A DNA stretch of 5,797 nt from DATKCN01 sp035513175 (GTDB lineage Bacteria; Chloroflexota; Chloroflexia; Thermomicrobiales; CFX8), in NCBI GenBank assembly GCA_035513175.1, contig DATKCN010000099.1, positions 1 to 5,797 of the forward strand, given 5' to 3'. Both the position numbers and the translations under genes were made by a program. The first letter of the stretch is position 1; each line of letters begins with the position of its first letter. This document shows positions 1 to 5,382 of this stretch, piece by piece. Under the pieces are notes generated by a model. The model saw nothing but the letters and a program-made list of their open reading frames with translations, did not search any database and was not told the DNA's origin.

Positions 1-365
1 CGGTCCGCGCAGCAGCGTGCGCCTCATCGTCTTGCACGAGCCTATTCAGACGCGGAAACGTTTCACGCGGCTGGATGCGGAAATCCGAGTTGCAATCACG
101 AATCGCAAAAGTATGAAGCGCACCCGGCCTGTCAGTTGCATTTGAACATTATGTCATGTTATGCTCTCATGGAACATTCATGCGAGGTTCACTTGTCCAC
201 GTGAGCCCCTGCGGCCTGGTCCAGATCAGCTGCGCTACAAGACCCACAACAGTACACGCGATCCCAAGACCGATGTCACACCGCCTTTCAATTGCTGGGC
301 GCCGCGTGATTACAGGGCGGCCTTTGTTGTCCCCCCATGTCAATTGGAAGTGAGCGCGGACTGGA
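1..365. other. Left intergenic region with no convincing gene
   Basis: This stretch lies downstream of the hydrolase stop codon. Open frames on both strands are short, start without a ribosome-binding site and translate to compositionally odd peptides with no family resemblance. No tRNA or rRNA pattern is visible. I found no clear intrinsic terminator for the operon: the GC-rich inverted stretches around 285-345 give at best 5-6 bp stems with no T-tract. The region holds a LacI-type palindrome at 55-64 and an AT-rich patch at about 138-185, so it may be control DNA for a gene beyond the left edge. On the minus strand an ATG at 27 opens a frame that runs off the window, but nine codons are too few to judge. 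Confidence 0.6.
55..64. promoter_or_regulatory. Perfect palindrome GAAACGTTTC, candidate LacI-family operator
   Basis: The ten bases are a perfect inverted repeat centred on a CG step. This is the core architecture of operators bound by LacI/GalR-family repressors; RbsR- and PurR-type sites share an AAACGTTT core. The flanks (CGCG on the left, CACGCG on the right) are only symmetric with a one-base offset. CUT2 sugar importers are commonly controlled by LacI-family regulators, which makes the site plausible. It lies 300 bases downstream of the operon, however, so it would more likely serve a gene to the left. A ten-base palindrome can also occur by chance. Confidence 0.35.
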
Positions 366-1271
366 TCACAGCTCGGCGTACGCGCTGTCAAACACCGCAG
401 ACGCGTGATCCGCGCGCGGCCACCAGTAGGCCACGATCTCACGGCCGACTAAGCCGTTGATAATAGCGGCCTCGCTCTCCGGGGCGATACTGAGATCCCT
501 CGACTCGTGGGCTACGACGCCGTAGGCGATCGAAACGTCGTCGGGAAGGTAGATTGCGCCAGCATCGACGCGGGTGCCAGGGAAGAAGCCGGTCTTGCAG
601 TGCACGTTGATATCCTGCTCCAACTGCAGTTCACGAGCGTACGGACTGAAGTTCAAGTAGCGCGGAACCTGATCGAGGTACTGCTGTCGCTTGAGGATGG
701 CCAGCATTTCATCCGACGCCTGCCGGCTGACGAACTCGCCGCGGATCATCTTCTCCATCAGTCGCATCAGATCGGCTGGTGTCGCCTCCGCAAGACGCCG
801 GACGTCGGAGCCGATCTTCTCAAAGTCAATTCGGTTATGCAGCGCAATTGATGCGAGCCCGTACTCGCCCTGGATGCGATCATTGATCACTTCGGTCCCA
901 CCGAGGCGGTCGATGAGCATATTGGTTGCGGTGTTGTCGCTGAGGACGATCATGACAGTCGCGAGATCGTAGACCGACGGCTGCAGTCCCGCGCCGAACT
1001 CCTTCAGGATGCCCGAGCCGCCAACCTGGTCAGACGACTGCAGCTCAATCCGCTCGTCCAGCGTGACGGAGCCCTCGGCAACCTGGGCGTATAGCTCGAC
1101 CAGAATCGACAGCTTGATCGAGCTGGCCGTCGGAAGGAGTGAGTCGGCGTCGATCAGTATCTCCTCGCCGGTCTTAAGGTTCTTGGCCGCGATGCTCAGC
1201 TCGCCGGAGAACCGGCTGACGATGCGCGCGAGGCGCTGGTCAAGCTCGTCGCGGCTACGGACTGTTACCAT
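366..1271 (-). CDS. Class A beta-lactamase-fold serine hydrolase, cytoplasmic
   Basis: This is a penicillin-recognising serine hydrolase of the beta-lactamase class A-like family (Beta-lactamase2 type). Numbered from the longer frame beginning at 1289 (307 aa), the active-site motifs are SxxK at S56-K59, SDN at 117-119 and KTG at 232-234. The 61-residue gap between catalytic Ser and SDN is normal for class A. The omega-loop ExxLN signature is not recognisable; E156 sits roughly where Glu166 would fall. True beta-lactam hydrolysis is therefore uncertain, and a peptidase, esterase or amidase role is possible. No signal peptide or lipobox is present, so it should be cytoplasmic, unlike secreted beta-lactamases. 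I prefer the ATG at 1271 (301 aa) because AAGGGGGA lies five bases upstream of it; the ATG at 1289 has no good ribosome-binding site. It is the last cistron of the ABC operon, 71 bases after the receptor gene. The fold is secure; the substrate is unknown. Confidence 0.88.
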   Translation of the reverse strand: MVTVRSRDELDQRLARIVSRFSGELSIAAKNLKTGEEILIDADSLLPTASSIKLSILVELYAQVAEGSVTLDERIELQSSDQVGGSGILKEFGAGLQPSVYDLATVMIVLSDNTATNMLIDRLGGTEVINDRIQGEYGLASIALHNRIDFEKIGSDVRRLAEATPADLMRLMEKMIRGEFVSRQASDEMLAILKRQQYLDQVPRYLNFSPYARELQLEQDINVHCKTGFFPGTRVDAGAIYLPDDVSIAYGVVAHESRDLSIAPESEAAIINGLVGREIVAYWWPRADHASAVFDSAYAEL

Positions 1272-1274
1272 GTT

Positions 1275-1282
1275 TCCCCCTT
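1275..1282 (-). promoter_or_regulatory. Ribosome-binding site that decides the hydrolase start
   Basis: On the minus strand AAGGGGGA precedes the ATG at 1271 at about optimal spacing. It lies inside the codons that would be translated if the ATG at 1289 were used, which argues for the shorter product. Confidence 0.6.
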
Positions 1283-1301
1283 GTAGCATGCTTCAGAGCA
1301 C

Positions 1302-1344
1302 GGCGAAGCGGCCGTCACAGATTAACCATGACGGCCACTTCGCT
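1302..1344 (-). promoter_or_regulatory. Intercistronic stem-loop between receptor and hydrolase genes
   Basis: Arms at 1302-1317 and 1329-1344 are inverted repeats matching at 14 of 16 positions, with an 11-base loop. In the minus-strand transcript one of the two exceptions becomes a G-U pair, so the stem is effectively 15 bp. The proximal arm overlaps the TAG stop of the receptor gene (1343-1345). No U-tract follows, so it is not a classical intrinsic terminator. Stem-loops directly after binding-protein genes are known to protect upstream mRNA from 3' decay or to terminate partially, raising receptor levels relative to downstream cistrons. That role here is inferred from position. Confidence 0.6.
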
Positions 1345-2545
1345 ATGACGATTCCAAGCCCTCAATATTGTTGAATTTCTGCAACACCCCGGTCTCGGCA
1401 AGGTACTCGTTCTCCGGCACCAGCGGCGGAAGCAGCTTCACGTGACCGTCAGCATCGTAGTAGGTGTCGACCGTTTCCTTGGTCAGGATGACCTGCGGCG
1501 ACTTCGTCAGCTCAGGAATCTCCATGTCCTCCATGACGGCGATTCCCATCGCAATCAGGTATTGGCCCCAGTTCGTCGTGAAAATCGAGCCTTCGGCGAC
1601 CCACTGCGGGTTATTGCGCAGTTCCTGGAGGGCCGCCACTGACCCGCCGAGGCCAGCGACAAGCGTGTTCGCGTCCCGTTGCGCTTCGGTAACGGCACGC
1701 CAGGCGCCGATCGTTGAATCATCGTTGATGGTGTACAGAAGAATATGGCGATCTTCCGGGATCGTCTGCAGGGCGTTGTTGACCGCAGTGTAGCTTTCCT
1801 CAAGCGTGGCCAATCCGTCCACCTGCAAGCCGGTATCGCTGATCCGCGTCGTCTCGGCCGTAATGGATTCCGGCGCGACCTCTTCCATGCCCATCATCTC
1901 CGCCGCGGTCACATAGAAATAGCGGACACAGTCGTTGACCTCGACGCCCGCCGTTGACCCCTGGACGATCAGGACAGTCGTATCGGCGGCGGTCCATCCC
2001 ATCTCTTGAGCGATCGGCACGACCACTCGGGCTGTGTCGGCGCCGATCTCCCGGTTGACGAGATTGAACCAGTGCCCACCTGGTATCGGAACGTTGATGG
2101 CAATGAACGGGATGTTCGCGTCATCAAAAATCTGCCGTAACGATTCGCCGATACCTTCAACGCCGTTGTACTCGAGAATCAGGTCCGGCTGATCCTGAAC
2201 CATCAGGCGGGCATTGCTCAGCGTCGTTTCGGCGTCGAGGTTATTGTTGTAGCGCTTGACCCTGACGCCAGCGACCTCCGCCGCTTCTATTACGCCGTCG
2301 CCGAACTGCACGAACAACTCGCCCGACTCAAGGACGTTGGCGAAGGCGAAGAAGTACTCGCCGCCGTCGCCGTTTTCACCAGCAGCACCGTCATCATCGT
2401 CACCACCACACGCTGCCAGCAAACCCGCGATGACTGGCATGCTGAGCCCGAAACCCGCGGCCAGGCGTAGCACTTCACGCCGCGACAAGCGCCGCCCTGT
2501 TGAGTCGACTAAGACACGAATGTTCTGGTTAGTCTCTGCGTCCAT
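1343..2545 (-). CDS. Sugar-type ABC transporter substrate-binding lipoprotein
   Basis: This 400-residue protein is the solute receptor of the importer. Residues 19-46 form an export signal: a twin-arginine motif (SRREVLR, R22-R23), a hydrophobic stretch, and a lipobox LAAC with acylated Cys46. An Asp/Gly-rich linker (47-63) follows, as is common for membrane-tethered receptors. From about residue 64 the sequence reads as the periplasmic-binding-protein-like fold (Peripla_BP_4, RbsB-related): a first beta-strand FFAFANV, an alternating strand/helix pattern, and the second-lobe segments around TVLIVQGST (190-198) and LLYTINDD (269-276). Combining Tat and lipoprotein features suggests export of a folded receptor anchored outside the cytoplasmic membrane. 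The start is well supported by AAGGAGG five bases upstream (2551-2557), among the strongest ribosome-binding sites here and consistent with high expression. The gene sits 48 bases after the permease. The ligand cannot be assigned. Confidence 0.92.
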   Translation of the reverse strand: MDAETNQNIRVLVDSTGRRLSRREVLRLAAGFGLSMPVIAGLLAACGGDDDDGAAGENGDGGEYFFAFANVLESGELFVQFGDGVIEAAEVAGVRVKRYNNNLDAETTLSNARLMVQDQPDLILEYNGVEGIGESLRQIFDDANIPFIAINVPIPGGHWFNLVNREIGADTARVVVPIAQEMGWTAADTTVLIVQGSTAGVEVNDCVRYFYVTAAEMMGMEEVAPESITAETTRISDTGLQVDGLATLEESYTAVNNALQTIPEDRHILLYTINDDSTIGAWRAVTEAQRDANTLVAGLGGSVAALQELRNNPQWVAEGSIFTTNWGQYLIAMGIAVMEDMEIPELTKSPQVILTKETVDTYYDADGHVKLLPPLVPENEYLAETGVLQKFNNIEGLESS

Positions 2546-2550
2546 GGCGT

Positions 2551-2557
2551 CCTCCTT
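2551..2557 (-). promoter_or_regulatory. Strong ribosome-binding site of the receptor gene
   Basis: Minus-strand AAGGAGG is a near-perfect anti-16S match five bases before the ATG at 2545. It supports that start and suggests the receptor is translated more strongly than its neighbours. Confidence 0.65.
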
Positions 2558-2593
2558 TTGGACATCTGCCCCACGAAGAAATCGACTCGAGCA

Positions 2594-3595
2594 TCAGCTC
2601 TGCTCGCCCACAAGGATGTTGCGCAGCCGGCCGAACGCGACGGCCAGCAGCAGGATGCTGCCGGTGGCTATCTGCTGGTAAAAGGCCGGAACCTGCATCA
2701 ATGCCATACCGTTTGAGACCGTGCCCAGCACCAGCACGCCAATGAGCGTCCCTGGGATGCCGCCCACCCCACCAGTCAACGCCGCGCCACCGAGGATCAC
2801 GGCCGCAATCGATTGCAACGCGGCCTGTGAGCCGACCGTCGCGGAGCCGGCAAGCAGCTGGCTGGCAACGACCACTCCAGCCAGCGCCGCTAATGCCGAG
2901 CACGTAACGTAGACCAACACGGTGACTAGATTGACACGCATCCCGGCTAACCGACTCGCCTCGCGATTGCCGCCGATCGCGTAGAGCATGCGGCCAAACA
3001 CGGTGTAGCGCAGCATGACAAAACCGACTATCGAAAGGAACAGTAGCAGCAGCACGTAGTAGGAAATGCCGCCAGCTGTCTTGTCTGCCAGCACCCCGGC
3101 GCCTCGATTCTGGAACGGAATCGTCACGCCCTTAGACAGCGTATAAGCCAACCCACTCGTGATCGACAGTGTGCCGAGGGTCGCTATGAGCGGGTTGATT
3201 CCGACGATTGTCACCACTAGGCCGTTGACGACCCCAACGGACGCGCCAATGAGCAGCACCATCATAATCGCCAGTGTCACCGGCCAACCAGCATTCGTCA
3301 GAATCGCGAACGACACTGCCCCAAGCGGCACAACGCCGCTGACCGACAAGTCGAACCCGCCCGAGATGATCGCGATAGTCTGCCCGATGGCGACGATCCC
3401 AATAACCGTCACGTTAGTCAGAACGTTGATTCCATTCGAGTAGGTGAAGAAGTGCTCAGTCGCGAATGAGAAGAAGATGACGATGATAACGTAGACTGCG
3501 CCGATCCCGATGAGCTGCAGCCCGGCCTGCAGCGCGTTCTCGCGCGCGGTCGACCAGCGCCGCGGCATCGGCACCGCTTCGATGACTCGTGACAT
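2594..3595 (-). CDS. RbsC-type sugar ABC transporter permease
   Basis: This 333-residue integral membrane protein belongs to the branched-chain/ribose permease family (BPD_transp_2) and would form the homodimeric channel of the importer. After a short cytoplasmic N-terminus (about 1-25), hydrophobic segments run through the rest of the chain, for example 28-45, 63-79, 107-127, 179-196, 222-249 and 279-300. Family signatures are clear: GGFDLSVSG (79-87, usually GGIDLSVG), GINPLIATLGT (132-142), the cytoplasmic ATPase-coupling loop IGGNREASRLAG (207-218), and ILGGAALTGGVGGIPGT (267-283). The length is typical for RbsC relatives. The start at 3595 is preceded by GGGAGGGAG at five-base spacing. 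It follows the ATPase stop by only 17 bases, implying co-transcription and probable translational coupling. The specific sugar or sugar-like ligand is not determined by the permease sequence. Confidence 0.94.
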   Translation of the reverse strand: MSRVIEAVPMPRRWSTARENALQAGLQLIGIGAVYVIIVIFFSFATEHFFTYSNGINVLTNVTVIGIVAIGQTIAIISGGFDLSVSGVVPLGAVSFAILTNAGWPVTLAIMMVLLIGASVGVVNGLVVTIVGINPLIATLGTLSITSGLAYTLSKGVTIPFQNRGAGVLADKTAGGISYYVLLLLFLSIVGFVMLRYTVFGRMLYAIGGNREASRLAGMRVNLVTVLVYVTCSALAALAGVVVASQLLAGSATVGSQAALQSIAAVILGGAALTGGVGGIPGTLIGVLVLGTVSNGMALMQVPAFYQQIATGSILLLAVAFGRLRNILVGEQS

Positions 3596-3612
3596 GCCGT
3601 CTCCCTCCCGAA

Positions 3613-5136
3613 TTATGCGGCCGTCACGTCACCGGCACGGCCCGCGGCGAGCGCGATCGCGTCGGCCTGCGTCTTGGTCGATCCTGACAGCTCGCCCACC
3701 ACGGACCCGTCGCGCATGATCAATAGCCGATCGCTAACGTTGACCGCTTCCTCAACGTCAGACGTGATGAGGAGCACAGCACGGCCCTGATCGGCAATCT
3801 CAGTGAGGAACGTGTGAATTCCCACTCGAGCGCCGACATCGACGCCGCGCGTCGGCTCCTGGAGGACTAGCAATCGAGGTTGGGCGGCCATCCGACTGGC
3901 GAGCAAGATCTTCTGCTGATTGCCGCCACTGAGTTGGCCCACGGCCTGGCTGAGTCGGCGGAACCGCACATCGAAGCGTTGCGCAAGGCCGGCTGCGCTC
4001 GCGCGCTCAGCGCGAGTCTTCAACAGCCCCAGCCGCGAGAGCTGCCGAATGATCAGCAGGCTCAGATTCGCCTGTATTGGCAGCATCAGCACGAGTCCAT
4101 CGCGCTTGCGCTCAGGCGGCACATACGAGATGTTCGCGCGCCGCGCCGCCAGCGGTGACGGGAATATCCGACCCGGCCGTCCCTCGATTACGAGGCTCCC
4201 GCTGATCTCCGGATGTCGACCGCCGAGCCCCTCCGCCACGAGTTCCGCTCCTGATCCCCGCACACCGTAGATCCCGACGATCTCGCTCCGGCCGACAGAC
4301 AAACTCACATCCGCCAGTTTCGGTATGCCTGGCCTTGTCCAGTTCCGGAGTTCCACGACCGGTTGCTCGGCAGCCATGGCGCGCGCATGATGGTGGAATT
4401 CCTCCTTCTCCTGTCCCAGCATGTGGGCGATCAGGTCGTTTGGCGTCGTTTGGCTGGGCGGGACCGACGCGACCAACACTCCATTGCGAAACACGTCAAC
4501 CCGGTCGCTAAAGCGGTAGACCTCGTCCATGCGGTGTGAGATGTAGATGACGCCGACACCAGTCTTCGTCAGCTGCCCCAGGATCTCGAACAGGCCACTG
4601 CTTTCCGCCTCGCTGAGCGAGGCCGTCGGCTCATCGAGGACGATCATGCGCGCCCGTCGGGTCAACGCCTTGACGATCTCGACAATCTGGCGATCAGCCA
4701 GCTTGAGCGAGACCATCAGGCGGTCGACATCCAACGCGATGCCGATGCGCTCACATTCCTCACGAGCCCGCCGCACCGTTCGTGCTGTCGAGGTGAATCC
4801 GACCGTCGATGGCCACTGTCCGAGCAGGACATTCTCTCCAACCGTGAGATACGGGACATAGGCCAGTTCCTGGGGGATGAAGGCGATGCCCTGACGCAGG
4901 GCGTCACGCGGAGAGCGCAGCGTCGCGGGTTGACCATCCAGTAGGATGGAGCCCTCATCAGGCCGAATAACGCCGGTGACTATCTTGGCGAAGGTCGATT
5001 TGCCGGCCCCGTTCTCGCCGATGACGGCGACCGACTCCCCAGCGTGTAGCTCGAAGTTCACCCCCTGCAGTACCTGGTGCTGACCGTACCGCTTGCCAAG
5101 GTCGATCGTTTCGATCAACAGTGATGTATCCGACAC
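3613..5136 (-). CDS. RbsA/XylG-type double-domain sugar ABC transporter ATPase
   Basis: This 507-residue protein has two nucleotide-binding domains in tandem and powers the importer from the cytoplasmic face. Domain 1 (about 6-240) has an intact Walker A GENGAGKST (40-48), Q-loop Gln89, Walker B and D-loop MIVLDEPTASL (164-174) and switch His201. Its signature is degenerate (LKLADRQ, 144-150, with Lys where Ser is usual). Domain 2 (about 258-500) has the degenerate P-loop normal for this family (GVRGSGAE, 291-298), a perfect LSGGNQQK signature (402-409) and Walker B LLVLQEPTRG, where Gln426 replaces the usual Asp. One composite ATP site (Walker A of domain 1 with LSGGN of domain 2) is thus intact, and the other is degenerate, as expected for RbsA-like proteins. 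The start is GTG: an in-frame TGA immediately precedes it, and GGAAGGG lies six bases upstream. It is the first gene of the operon. Confidence 0.94.
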   Translation of the reverse strand: MSDTSLLIETIDLGKRYGQHQVLQGVNFELHAGESVAVIGENGAGKSTFAKIVTGVIRPDEGSILLDGQPATLRSPRDALRQGIAFIPQELAYVPYLTVGENVLLGQWPSTVGFTSTARTVRRAREECERIGIALDVDRLMVSLKLADRQIVEIVKALTRRARMIVLDEPTASLSEAESSGLFEILGQLTKTGVGVIYISHRMDEVYRFSDRVDVFRNGVLVASVPPSQTTPNDLIAHMLGQEKEEFHHHARAMAAEQPVVELRNWTRPGIPKLADVSLSVGRSEIVGIYGVRGSGAELVAEGLGGRHPEISGSLVIEGRPGRIFPSPLAARRANISYVPPERKRDGLVLMLPIQANLSLLIIRQLSRLGLLKTRAERASAAGLAQRFDVRFRRLSQAVGQLSGGNQQKILLASRMAAQPRLLVLQEPTRGVDVGARVGIHTFLTEIADQGRAVLLITSDVEEAVNVSDRLLIMRDGSVVGELSGSTKTQADAIALAAGRAGDVTAA

Positions 5137-5142
5137 TCAGGT

Positions 5143-5149
5143 CCCTTCC
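5143..5149 (-). promoter_or_regulatory. Ribosome-binding site of the ATPase gene (GTG start)
   Basis: Minus-strand GGAAGGG lies six bases before the GTG at 5136. Because the codon before that GTG is an in-frame TGA, no longer product is possible. The first G of the site is the last base of an adjacent GC hairpin. Confidence 0.6.
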
Positions 5150-5170
5150 GCGGCGCTGAGGCGCGCCGCG
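5149..5170 (-). promoter_or_regulatory. GC-only hairpin abutting the ATPase ribosome-binding site
   Basis: Arms CGCGGCGC (5149-5156) and GCGCCGCG (5163-5170) pair perfectly over 8 bp around a six-base loop. In the operon transcript the hairpin ends exactly where the ribosome-binding site begins, so it lies in the 5' leader and could affect initiation or mRNA stability. No U-tract follows. GC-rich DNA forms such palindromes by chance fairly often, so function is inferred only from its position. Confidence 0.4.
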
Positions 5171-5199
5171 ACAGCCGCGCGACAGGCGCCACATGGCGT

Positions 5200-5211
5200 C
5201 AAACGGCTTTG
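5200..5211. promoter_or_regulatory. CAAA-N4-TTTG inverted repeat, candidate operator
   Basis: The sequence CAAACGGCTTTG has perfect 4-base outer arms around a CG-containing centre, similar in layout to LacI/GalR operators of the AAACCGGTTT type. It falls where the transcript from the candidate promoter at 5219-5247 would begin, a sensible place for a repressor to act. The arms are short, so this is tentative. Confidence 0.22.
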
Positions 5212-5218
5212 CGGGACC

Positions 5219-5247
5219 AGACTAGCATCATCGTTACTGGTGAGCAA
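5219..5247 (-). promoter_or_regulatory. Weak candidate promoter for the ABC operon
   Basis: On the minus strand TTGCTC (5242-5247) and TAGTCT (5219-5224) are separated by 17 bases. Each matches three bases of the sigma-70 consensus, including the key TTG and the TA...T positions. The predicted start near 5212 would give a leader of about 75 bases before the ATPase GTG. No better pair was seen in 5137-5382, but the match is weak. Confidence 0.25.
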
Positions 5248-5382
5248 CCGTATCCGGGCATTTCGGGACACGGGGGAAGTGCAGGCGACAGCCCTCGTTG
5301 GAGCCTTGATCATCAGCCACGGCATAGTACGCGCTGCAGAGGCAGAACAGAACCGAAGCCTCTACGGCCCGCGTAGGTGCGC

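Noticed and set aside
1..27. Possible gene start on the minus strand at ATG 27
   Set aside because: Only nine codons are visible and no ribosome-binding site precedes it.
285..345. Possible operon terminator, with CAATTG at both ends and GC-rich arms
   Set aside because: The stems are only 5-6 bp with mismatches and no T-tract follows on the minus strand.
167..442. Minus-strand frame with one hydrophobic segment (around residues 52-68) overlapping the hydrolase end
   Set aside because: Its first half is an alternate frame of the hydrolase and it has no supported start; a single hydrophobic run is not enough.
156..460. Overlapping plus-strand open frames over the hydrolase 3' end and left flank
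   Set aside because: They lack ribosome-binding sites and family resemblance, and partly lie antisense to a well-supported gene.
1272..1289. ATG at 1289 as the hydrolase start
   Set aside because: No good ribosome-binding site precedes it, and the extra codons themselves contain the AAGGGGGA site that fits the ATG at 1271.
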